Counted from the first letter of the stretch, positions 1 to 5,272 are shown. The stretch: 5,342 nucleotides of DNA from JBKEDC01 sp047974225 (GCA_047974225.1 JBKECD010000110.1:1-5342); one strand, 5' to 3'. The notes: a model not told the origin generated them from the letters alone. Numbers and translations: made by a program.

Positions 1-124
1 AAAAGGCATCCGCGTTAATTGCAATGATGTGGTGCAGAAAGTTCAATCGAAGATTATTGATGGTTTCAACAGCGACCAGCGTTATATGTTGCAAGCAAAC
101 AGTCAGAAATTTATTAAAGCATAA
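1..124 (+). CDS. C-terminal end of an unidentified protein (truncated by window edge)
   Basis: An open frame enters from the left edge (first full codon at 2) and ends at TAA 122-124, giving 40 residues that start KGIRVNCNDVVQKVQ and end LQANSQKFIKA. The piece is mixed polar and charged, with no membrane segment and no motif I recognise. The next gene begins 23 bases after this stop with no visible terminator between them, so the two may be co-transcribed. It is called coding because the frame is open to the edge, its composition looks protein-like, and its stop is closely followed by another start. The function cannot be inferred from this fragment. Confidence 0.5.
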   Translation, partial: KGIRVNCNDVVQKVQSKIIDGFNSDQRYMLQANSQKFIKA

Positions 125-147
125 GTCAAATATTAAAATATCGAATC

Positions 148-597
148 ATGGGAAATCAATCTTTAGTACATCAAGGAAGCTCAGCTGTGGCTAGAAGCGC
201 ATACATGGGCATGGCGGTAACCCAAAGTTATCAAGCGGCATCAGGTTTCAACTATATGGCAGGTGTGCGCGAGCTAGAGGGGCTTATCATTGTTGAAGCG
301 GTGGCAGAAGGAGTGGGCGCAAGCTATTTGTGTGCCATCCGCATTCTCAATAAAGCCGACAAAACACTCGTGGCAGAGATTGACGTTCCCAAGGGCGTGC
401 GCTATTCTCGGCAAAAATGTGTGGAATTGGTGTCCGACAAACTGTTTGAAGTGATTTTGGATTCAGCACGCAAGCAGGGGCAGCCGATTAGTGAAAGGCA
501 AGCTAGGCAGAAGATTGATTCACTTCTCGACAATTGCTATTTCGAGCAAAGCAGAAAATCTGTGCTTGCATGGGCAGCATCAGTAGGTATAATCTAA
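148..597 (+). CDS. Hypothetical protein, 149 aa
   Basis: I do not recognise this protein. It begins MGNQSLVHQGSS and has a Gly/Ala/Ser-rich first 35 residues without a clear signal peptide. Next comes a probable beta-rich stretch (about residues 43-82, including GLIIVEAVAEG and TLVAEIDVP), then charged, probably helical segments (about residues 85-130, including QKCVELVSDKLFEVIL and SERQARQKIDSLL). There is no transmembrane helix, and the likely location is cytoplasmic. The ATG at 148 is the first in the frame and follows an AT-rich leader without a Shine-Dalgarno sequence, as is usual in Bacteroidota. The upstream fragment ends 23 bases before it and the next small gene starts 14 bases after it, which suggests an operon. 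It lies about 900 bases from cas13b, with a separate promoter-like box between, so I see no reason to tie it to the CRISPR system. A 15-base stretch near its start (169-183) recurs in spacer 6 of the array. Confidence 0.75.
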   Translation: MGNQSLVHQGSSAVARSAYMGMAVTQSYQAASGFNYMAGVRELEGLIIVEAVAEGVGASYLCAIRILNKADKTLVAEIDVPKGVRYSRQKCVELVSDKLFEVILDSARKQGQPISERQARQKIDSLLDNCYFEQSRKSVLAWAASVGII

Positions 598-611
598 AAA
601 AACACACTTCA

Positions 612-812
612 ATGAAGATTGCAACTAAGATAAGCTCGATACCCGGTTTCCAATACCGCTTAATCTTGAGCGACAAGCAGGAAGTCATCGCCATCAACTA
701 TTATTTCAATGGTAAGTTGGTGAAGAAAGCTCCGCTAAAAAGCATATTGCCAATAGCGCAGTTCAATCTGAACGAAACGATCGGGCAGTTTATTCATGGA
801 GCTTTCAAGTAG
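612..812 (+). CDS. Small hypothetical protein, 66 aa
   Basis: An unrecognised small protein that begins MKIATKISSIPGFQYRL and ends ETIGQFIHGAFK. The frame is open further upstream to an ATG at 534, but that start would overlap the preceding gene by 64 bases and add a Cys/Lys-rich segment unlike the rest. The ATG at 612, 14 bases after the preceding stop, is the better choice. The product is basic, with probable short beta strands (about residues 14-33, FQYRLILSDKQEVIAINYYF) and a helical C-terminal part. There is no membrane segment. Its close spacing to the 149-residue gene suggests translation from the same mRNA. A small GC-rich hairpin directly after the stop (817-831) may mark the end of this transcription unit. 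Confidence 0.6.
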   Translation: MKIATKISSIPGFQYRLILSDKQEVIAINYYFNGKLVKKAPLKSILPIAQFNLNETIGQFIHGAFK

Positions 813-816
813 GACA

Positions 817-831
817 TTGCCCCCAAGGCAA
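817..831 (+). terminator. Possible hairpin terminator after the 66-aa gene
   Basis: TTGCC (817-821) and GGCAA (827-831) form a perfect 5-bp stem around the 5-base loop CCCAA, starting 5 bases after the stop at 812. There is no T tract after it, so it is a weak candidate intrinsic terminator. It could equally be a 3'-end stabilising hairpin or chance. Confidence 0.25.
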
Positions 832-846
832 GTCTGAATGGCAAAA

Positions 847-878
847 AATGGACAGATAAATATAGGAACATATCTTTG
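847..878 (+). promoter_or_regulatory. Candidate Bacteroidota promoter for the small genes upstream of cas13b
   Basis: TATCTTTG at 871-878 is an exact match to the Bacteroidota -7 consensus TAnnTTTG. AATG at 847-850 lies 20 bases upstream, the correct spacing for the -33 element (consensus TTTG) but only a half match. Transcription would begin near 885, giving an untranslated leader of about 200 bases before the 54-residue gene at 1083. The remainder of 813-1082 contains no convincing gene; the only start-to-stop frame I read there is a 26-codon one at 906-986, which looks like chance. The box fits well, but promoter activity is inferred. Confidence 0.4.
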
Positions 879-884
879 TGGTGC

Positions 885-906
885 TTAAATCCATTTGTGG
901 GTTTAA
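885..906 (+). other. Hairpin at the predicted 5' end of the leader transcript
   Basis: TTAAATCC (885-892) pairs with GGGTTTAA (899-906) across the loop ATTTGT: eight pairs, one a G-T wobble. It begins about seven bases after the -7 box at 871-878, where the transcript should start. It could therefore cap the 5' end of the mRNA and stabilise it. It is too weak and lacks the T tract of a convincing terminator. The role is inferred. Confidence 0.3.
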
Positions 907-1082
907 TGTTTCTGACGAAAGATATACTTTACAGCGGAATCTCTCACCTAAAACGACCAACTTGTAGCGAGCAGAGAATCAGCTAAGAAAATATACTCCA
1001 CCATAGAGGTGTGTTCCTTCTTCCATTCGGTTACCTTTTCCAATTCTGCGACATTAAAAAATGGAAGCAAAAAAGAAACACC

Positions 1083-1247
1083 ATGAGAAATAAAAACGAA
1101 CATTGGAAAATCATCCTGTTAGCCGCATTGATTCTCCTGATATTAGGTTTGACCAGATGCCGCAATCAAAGCAATAATTCAAAAAAAATAAACCATGCAG
1201 AAAGGCTGCACATTTCGCACCTTTCTTTGCAGTATAAAATTAAATAA
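1083..1247 (+). CDS. Small single-pass membrane protein, 54 aa
   Basis: The product starts MRNKNEHWK, followed by an uninterrupted hydrophobic run at residues 10-23 (IILLAALILLILGL), then TRCR and a polar, basic tail of about 28 residues. This is a one-helix inner-membrane protein or an uncleaved signal anchor. The residues around Cys26 (LTRC) do not form a good lipobox because Arg precedes the Cys. An earlier ATG at 1011 would put 24 more residues before the basic N-terminus; I prefer 1083, which gives a compact charged-then-hydrophobic N-terminus after an A-rich leader. The gene ends 19 bases before the acidic-repeat gene, so they are probably co-transcribed, ahead of cas13b. VI-B systems can carry membrane-associated Csx27 or Csx28, but those are far longer (roughly 180-200 residues), so this is neither. 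It might be a host small protein unrelated to CRISPR. Confidence 0.55.
   Translation: MRNKNEHWKIILLAALILLILGLTRCRNQSNNSKKINHAERLHISHLSLQYKIK
1196..1231 (+). promoter_or_regulatory. Strong imperfect RNA hairpin between the two small genes
   Basis: On the mRNA strand TGCA-GAAAGG-(C)-TGC (1196-1209) pairs with GCA-CCTTTC-(TT)-TGCA (1217-1231) around the loop ACATTTC. That is 13 pairs, with a one-base bulge on the left arm and a two-base bulge on the right. It lies inside the last codons of the 54-residue gene and ends 35 bases before the start of the 58-residue gene. It could set the relative translation or stability of the two cistrons. No T tract follows directly, so it is not a typical terminator. 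The structure is read directly; its function is inferred. Confidence 0.4.
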
Positions 1248-1266
1248 CACCCTAAAATTTACAACT

Positions 1267-1443
1267 ATGTATTACGACAACAACTATGCGGACTATGCCG
1301 CCGAACAAGCGCAACAAGAAGGACAACTTCAACAATTCTTGGAAGACCAAGCGCAACAAGAAGGACAACTCCAGCAATTCCTAGAAGCCGAAGCCGAAGA
1401 TCAGGCTTATGCAGAATTTATGATGAGTGAAGGTTACTTTTAA
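1267..1443 (+). CDS. Acidic Gln/Glu-rich tandem-repeat small protein, 58 aa
   Basis: I do not recognise this protein. It opens with a Tyr/Asn/Asp-rich segment (MYYDNNYADYAAE) and then has two tandem copies of a 14-residue unit, QAQQEGQLQQFLED (residues 14-27) and QAQQEGQLQQFLEA (28-41). It ends in an acidic, Met/Tyr/Phe-containing tail. I count 13 Asp/Glu, 13 Gln and no Lys, Arg or His, so its net charge is about -13. Fourteen residues is two heptads, and Leu21/Leu25 and Leu35/Leu39 recur in register, which fits an amphipathic or coiled-coil helix. The frame is open back to an ATG at 1195, but that start overlaps the 54-residue gene; 1267, 19 bases after that gene's stop, is better. cas13b starts 58 bases downstream. 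It could be a small accessory or regulator, an RNA/DNA-mimic-like inhibitor, or an unrelated protein; nothing in the sequence decides. Synonymous differences between the repeat copies support real coding. Confidence 0.6.
   Translation: MYYDNNYADYAAEQAQQEGQLQQFLEDQAQQEGQLQQFLEAEAEDQAYAEFMMSEGYF
1306..1389 (+). repeat. Two tandem 42-bp coding repeats
   Basis: Copies at 1306-1347 and 1348-1389 share their first 23 bases exactly, then differ at a few sites. All changes are synonymous except the last codon (GAC to GCC, Asp to Ala). An in-frame duplication that kept its protein sequence while drifting at the DNA level points to selection on the peptide. Confidence 0.85.
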
Positions 1444-1455
1444 AAACTAAATCAC

Positions 1456-1463
1456 TACTTTTG
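1456..1463 (+). promoter_or_regulatory. Candidate cas13b promoter (-7 box)
   Basis: TACTTTTG is an exact match to the Bacteroidota -7 consensus TAnnTTTG, 38 bases before the cas13b ATG. It would start a transcript near 1470 with a leader of about 30 bases that is AT-rich and has no Shine-Dalgarno sequence. No good -33 TTTG is visible at the usual 19-21 base spacing. The identical octamer occurs in the CRISPR leader at 4619-4626. cas13b may also receive read-through from the two small genes upstream. Confidence 0.45.
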
Positions 1464-1501
1464 GCGCGCTATATTTAAAATAACATCAAAAACAATACCT
1501 T

Positions 1502-4500
1502 ATGAACGCTATTGAGCACATCAACCTATTCCACAACAACAAAGGCACGCTTGCGCCTTTCGCTGAAAAAGCACACCAAAATGTGAAACAAGTCCTCTCG
1601 GTGGGCAAGAGTGAAACCATGCAGCGCAACGCACTCTATTATTTCGCCATCGGTCATGCTTTCAAGCAAATCAACCAGAAAGAATGCTTCGGGCTCACCA
1701 CTCAGGGCGAAGCCACGCAATATGAACGCTTGCGCAATGTGAGTTTCCCTCATGGGAGAAAAATGGAGAACAAGCAGGGGCAAGAATATCTAGTAGATAA
1801 TTTCAGCGCATTGCTCAATGGGCTGCGCAATGCCTCATCGCACTATGTGGCGAAGTGGGGTCCAGCCATGCGGATGGACTACAATAAAGACCTCCGAGAG
1901 TTTTTGGTGCAAGCCTATGCGCTCTCGATGCAGGTGGCTAAGGGCGAACCAATGGCGTTTACCAATGGCGCACGAATGGAAGCCGAGAAAGAACTGTTCT
2001 TCACCATCGACAGCGATATCATCGCCTATAAAGGCATTGATAGATATGACTTTCAACGTGGTGAATACCTCACCGTAACAGGTGTACTCTTTGTGCTCAC
2101 CATGTTCATGTATAACGACATGAGCGAGTTCCTGCTCGTTGATTTTGAAAAGAAAGAAGAATTTGCGTTCTCGAAAAAGCAATTCATGCTCTTTTCCAAG
2201 CGAGTGAGCGCAACTGATGTGGACAGCGAAACCGAATACCTCGTGCGCTATCGTGATTTGATGATGTATATCGGCAAATATCCCAACTTTTGGAACTCTT
2301 CGGAAATTGAAATTAAAGGCGATTTAAACAAGCAGATTGTGCGCATGGAAGCTGCCCGAATTGTGAAAGACTATGAGGGAAACTTTGAGCACCACTACAA
2401 CCGCTTCATCGAAAAGCTCAACGACAGCAGCAAAGCCATGCAGGAGGATGAGCCTAATGAGCTAGAGGATATGCGCATCGAGTTCTTCCACCAAAACGAA
2501 GACGCGATGGCGCAGATGCAAGCCAAGCTGCCCGATTTCACCGCCTTTGTGGAAGCCAAATTGCTCAGCGAAAAGAAAAAACTGAAAAACGATTACTTCA
2601 AAACCGATTTCGACCTTTGGCTGCAAGGCTCGAAAGATGCCGAACTCAATTTCGAGGAAGTCAACCGCCGCTGGGGGCGTGGCAACGACCGATTCATGGA
2701 ATATGCTGTGCGCTTCCTCCTGGAGCAAAACTTCTTTGGCGATGCCGCCAAATTCAAGTGCTATCAGTTCTACTACCCCGAAGACAATCAAGCCTATTTG
2801 GCTAATTTGAAAGTCAGCGACAAGAAGAAATACGACCAAACACGCACCCGAATGCATGGCGGAAGGGCTACCTGCTATTTCTCGCACGAGGAAATCAAGG
2901 AAATGAGAATGACCTACGAATGGGAGTTTCCGCTAGTGGAGCAAAACAACGCCATTCAGGTGAAACTGCCCATTCATGGCAAAGAACGCATCTTGGTCAT
3001 TCAGCGCACCATGCTGCCCACCTTGCTGAAAATGTGCCTTTCGGGAAACAACGAATTGCTGGCTGACTATGTGGAGCACAACGAACTCCGCCGTGCCATG
3101 CTCTGCGCCAAAGTGCTGCAAAATCAATCGCTGAGCGAAGCCGAAACCCTCGAAGCTCGCCAGCTCATGCCAAGCAGTTTCTTGCAGTTGCACGGGGTGA
3201 GCAAGCGAAATGAAGAAGCGCGCGTGTGTCCGTTTCAGCAGCTGATCGACGACACCCGAGCGAGCGAAGCACGCTATGAGAAGCTTTATGCTGAAGCGGA
3301 AAAGAAAGGCTCGGTGGAGCTTGACTATTTCTTGCGAAAAAACAAAGGGGTGAGCTTCAAAGTGCGCTTTATCTTTAAAGCTTCCAACCTGATGTGGAAT
3401 GCGCAGCACGCCCGAAACAAAATCGGTGCCGATGGCAAGATGCACACCAACTATCACTTCAGCCGCGAGCAGTTTGATGTGTTCAGCCGATGCCTTCGTG
3501 CCATCAACGACAGCGAGGAATCAGCAGAAGAACTCGTGCGATTGCTCACCGCCAAAGGCTTCACCGAGCTGAAAAAGATTGTGGAAAGCAAAAGCCGCAA
3601 TGCCAATCGGAAGCAGATTTTGCAAAACATCTATCAGGAAGTGATGCAGCAGTTTGAAGCGTGGCAGCAAAACTATCAGCCAGAAGCCAAGCGAGCAAAC
3701 ACCGCCACGGTGGCAAAGGAATTGCGCTTCATGACTTCCAACCAAATAGTGATTAACTTGGCGCACTTCCGCACTTGGGTGAAGCAACGCCAGCTCATTT
3801 CCGCAGCGGTGGCAGGCATCGACAATCGCCCCTACCTCATTGCGCCCTACTATCCGCAGCAAGCCACCTATGGCAAGGGCACACTTCGCAAGAGCAAAAC
3901 CGCCTTTGCGCAAGGGCGAGGCACACTGTGGCAAAAGGTGAGCAATGTGCAGGTGGAAGATGCCTTACTCTATGAATTGGCGATGAGATATTTCGCCCAG
4001 TCGGTGAGCGGCAATGAAGAACAAATGCGCTCGATGGTGGAAAAACTTAACGACCAGCAGGTGGAACTGCCTGTTGTGAGCGAGGGCAAATTGCTCTACA
4101 CGCTGGAAGTGCCGATGAAGCATCTGCACAAAGTGAGTGCGATATTGAAGCAAAACGAGGAGGAGAAAAATAAAGAGTTCGCTTTCCTGACCAACATTCC
4201 CGAGTTGTTCCGCTATGTGCGCCGAGAAAACGGTGCGCAAAAAAACATGAAGAGCTTGGCAGAGAAGTTCTATGAAAGCAAGAAGTTGAATTATTCCGAA
4301 TTGTTTGCGGTGCACAAATACACCATTCAGCAAGACAAGCGGATGTGTCGGGAGGTGATGCAAGAGGAGAATGACTATATCTATAAGAATAAAACAGGGG
4401 TGTTGCCATGGAGTGGGGATAACTATGTGAAGATGGAGCGTAAAGATTTCTCGCAAGATGTGCGTGATGCCCGCAATGCGGCTTTCCATTTGAACTTACC

Positions 4501-4603
4501 TTTTTATAGCAAGAAGATTGGTGTGCAGGTTGAGGGCTATCTGTTTGAGAAGATATGCAGCAAGCTATTTATGGCGAGAAAACCCAAAAGAGGGCGACGA
4601 TAG
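1502..4603 (+). CDS. cas13b: Cas13b, type VI-B CRISPR RNA-guided ribonuclease, 1033 aa
   Basis: Single-protein effector of a type VI-B system. In this family it processes its own pre-crRNA and, once the guide pairs with target RNA, cuts RNA through a composite active site made by two HEPN domains. Both catalytic RxxxxH motifs are visible at the expected ends: RNASSH at residues 109-114 (in NGLRNASSHYVAKW) and RNAAFH at 991-996 (in DARNAAFHLNLP). This N- and C-terminal placement is that of Cas13b. Residues about 450-515 (from MHGGR through ERILVIQRTMLPTLL) resemble in layout the beta-rich lid region that handles crRNA in Cas13b, and VQVEDALLYELAMRYF (816-831) resembles the helix leading into the second HEPN domain. 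The C-terminus is very basic (RKPKRGRR). At 1033 residues it is somewhat short for Cas13b, usually about 1050-1250, but well above the roughly 800-residue mini-Cas13 forms. The ATG at 1502 leaves a full N-terminal HEPN domain. The array follows 106 bases downstream on the same strand, and no cas1, cas2, csx27 or csx28 is present in the window. Confidence 0.93.
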   Translation: MNAIEHINLFHNNKGTLAPFAEKAHQNVKQVLSVGKSETMQRNALYYFAIGHAFKQINQKECFGLTTQGEATQYERLRNVSFPHGRKMENKQGQEYLVDNFSALLNGLRNASSHYVAKWGPAMRMDYNKDLREFLVQAYALSMQVAKGEPMAFTNGARMEAEKELFFTIDSDIIAYKGIDRYDFQRGEYLTVTGVLFVLTMFMYNDMSEFLLVDFEKKEEFAFSKKQFMLFSKRVSATDVDSETEYLVRYRDLMMYIGKYPNFWNSSEIEIKGDLNKQIVRMEAARIVKDYEGNFEHHYNRFIEKLNDSSKAMQEDEPNELEDMRIEFFHQNEDAMAQMQAKLPDFTAFVEAKLLSEKKKLKNDYFKTDFDLWLQGSKDAELNFEEVNRRWGRGNDRFMEYAVRFLLEQNFFGDAAKFKCYQFYYPEDNQAYLANLKVSDKKKYDQTRTRMHGGRATCYFSHEEIKEMRMTYEWEFPLVEQNNAIQVKLPIHGKERILVIQRTMLPTLLKMCLSGNNELLADYVEHNELRRAMLCAKVLQNQSLSEAETLEARQLMPSSFLQLHGVSKRNEEARVCPFQQLIDDTRASEARYEKLYAEAEKKGSVELDYFLRKNKGVSFKVRFIFKASNLMWNAQHARNKIGADGKMHTNYHFSREQFDVFSRCLRAINDSEESAEELVRLLTAKGFTELKKIVESKSRNANRKQILQNIYQEVMQQFEAWQQNYQPEAKRANTATVAKELRFMTSNQIVINLAHFRTWVKQRQLISAAVAGIDNRPYLIAPYYPQQATYGKGTLRKSKTAFAQGRGTLWQKVSNVQVEDALLYELAMRYFAQSVSGNEEQMRSMVEKLNDQQVELPVVSEGKLLYTLEVPMKHLHKVSAILKQNEEEKNKEFAFLTNIPELFRYVRRENGAQKNMKSLAEKFYESKKLNYSELFAVHKYTIQQDKRMCREVMQEENDYIYKNKTGVLPWSGDNYVKMERKDFSQDVRDARNAAFHLNLPFYSKKIGVQVEGYLFEKICSKLFMARKPKRGRR

Positions 4604-4608
4604 GATAA

Positions 4609-4657
4609 AAAAAATGCCTACTTTTGTGTCAAAACCAAACCAAATGAGGCATTTTTT
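4609..4657 (+). terminator. Inverted repeat, possible bidirectional terminator after cas13b
   Basis: AAAAAATGCCT (4609-4619) and AGGCATTTTTT (4647-4657) are perfect 11-base inverted repeats around a 27-base loop. It begins 5 bases after the cas13b stop. The A tract, short GC core and T tract give the general form of a bidirectional intrinsic terminator, but the loop is long and the core has only three G/C pairs. Because a promoter-like box lies in the loop, the element could instead be an operator or a processing site in the leader. Confidence 0.4.
4619..4626 (+). promoter_or_regulatory. Candidate CRISPR array promoter (-7 box)
   Basis: TACTTTTG matches TAnnTTTG exactly and is the same octamer found 38 bases before cas13b. 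Transcription would start near 4633, about 77 bases before the first repeat, producing a + strand pre-crRNA in the orientation expected for VI-B. No good -33 element is seen at the usual spacing. Confidence 0.45.
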
Positions 4658-4668
4658 CAACGTAAAAG

Positions 4669-4682
4669 TGGGCTTCAGCCCA
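4669..4682 (+). other. GC-rich hairpin in the CRISPR leader
   Basis: TGGGC (4669-4673), loop TTCA, GCCCA (4678-4682) form a perfect 5-bp stem closing a tetraloop, 27 bases before the first repeat. No T tract follows, so it does not look like a terminator. If the array promoter at 4619-4626 is real, this hairpin is in the pre-crRNA leader and could influence processing of the first unit. Confidence 0.4.
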
Positions 4683-4709
4683 GTGTTCATAAGGTTTGCG
4701 AAAGTTCGT

Positions 4710-5272
4710 GTTGTTAGTGCCCTCGATTTTGAGGGTAGATACAACCCTCTATTGTTGATGAGCTATTAAGCCCAGTTGTTAGTGCCCTCGATTTTGAGGG
4801 TAGATACAACGTAAAGCTTAAGTACGGCAATTTTGCGCTTGTTGTTAGTGCCCTCGATTTTGAGGGTAGATACAACCCTCAATTAAATCCTCTGTATAGA
4901 GAATTTGTTGTTAGTGCCCTCGATTTTGAGGGTAGATACAACCGCACATAAGCACCATTAATATAATTAAATGTTGTTAGTGCCCTCGATTTTGAGGGTA
5001 GATACAACTACCATCGGTGAACGTTGCCATTTGCTTTGGTTGTTAGTGCCCTCGATTTTGAGGGTAGATACAACGACCATCAAGGAAGCTCAAGACTTCC
5101 TCAAGTTGTTAGTGCCCTCGATTTTGAGGGTAGATACAACGTTGAATTTGGGCATTTCTGCCTCTTCCAAGTTGTTAGTGCCCTCGATTTTGAGGGTAGA
5201 TACAACTCAAGCTGGTATCAGGTGCAGAACTTCTGCGTTGTTAGTGCCCTCGATTTTGAGGGTAGATACAAC
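4710..5272 (+). CRISPR. Type VI-B CRISPR array, 9 repeats and 8 spacers
   Basis: Nine copies of a 36-base repeat, all identical on reading, start at 4710, 4775, 4841, 4907, 4973, 5039, 5105, 5171 and 5237. Spacers 2-8 are 30 bases and spacer 1 is 29, so the unit is 66 bases. The repeat begins GTTGTTAGTG and ends GTAGATACAAC; its ends GTTGT/ACAAC are complementary, and an inner stem CCCTC/GAGGG closes a GATTTT loop. A 36-base GTTG...CAAC repeat with 30-base spacers is typical of Cas13b arrays, and this orientation gives guides with the spacer 5' and the repeat 3', transcribed in the same direction as cas13b. The last repeat is not degenerate. The spacers share no obvious sequence with each other; their targets cannot be named without a search. 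Confidence 0.98.

Larger units (their letters stand above)
4604..4709 (+). promoter_or_regulatory. CRISPR leader
   Basis: This is the 106-base non-coding interval between the cas13b stop and the first repeat. It is AT-rich at its 5' end and carries, in order, an 11-bp inverted repeat (4609-4657), a TAnnTTTG box within its loop (4619-4626), and a GC-rich hairpin (4669-4682). The repeat's orientation places the leader on this side of the array. In VI-B the guide is spacer followed by repeat, so the 30 bases before the first repeat (4680-4709) would occupy the guide position of the first processed unit. Confidence 0.65.

Noticed and set aside
906..986. 26-codon frame in the leader before the small membrane protein
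   Set aside because: It starts within the arm of a predicted hairpin, has no recognisable features, and is of a length expected by chance. A leader peptide cannot be excluded, but nothing supports it.
1083..1443. The two small genes as csx27 or csx28
   Set aside because: Csx27 and Csx28 are roughly 180-200 residues; Csx28 has a HEPN-like motif and Csx27 several membrane segments. These products are 54 and 58 residues, with one or no membrane helix and no RxxxxH motif.
1835..4489. Several long reverse-strand frames (85-174 residues) opposite cas13b
   Set aside because: They are shadows of a strongly coding + strand gene, with His-, Phe- and Leu-rich composition typical of antisense frames and no recognisable domain.
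4518..4769. Open frame across the cas13b 3' end, leader and first repeat, including an ATG at 4644 (MRHFFNVKVGFS...)
   Set aside because: It overlaps the cas13b C-terminus and runs into the first repeat and spacer. The stretch from 4644 has no recognisable protein features and is better explained as leader.
5141..5170. Promoter inside the array, formed by TTTG in the repeat and TGAATTTG in spacer 7
   Set aside because: The -7 match has a mismatch at a conserved position and the spacing (about 16 bases) is too short for the 19-21 expected.
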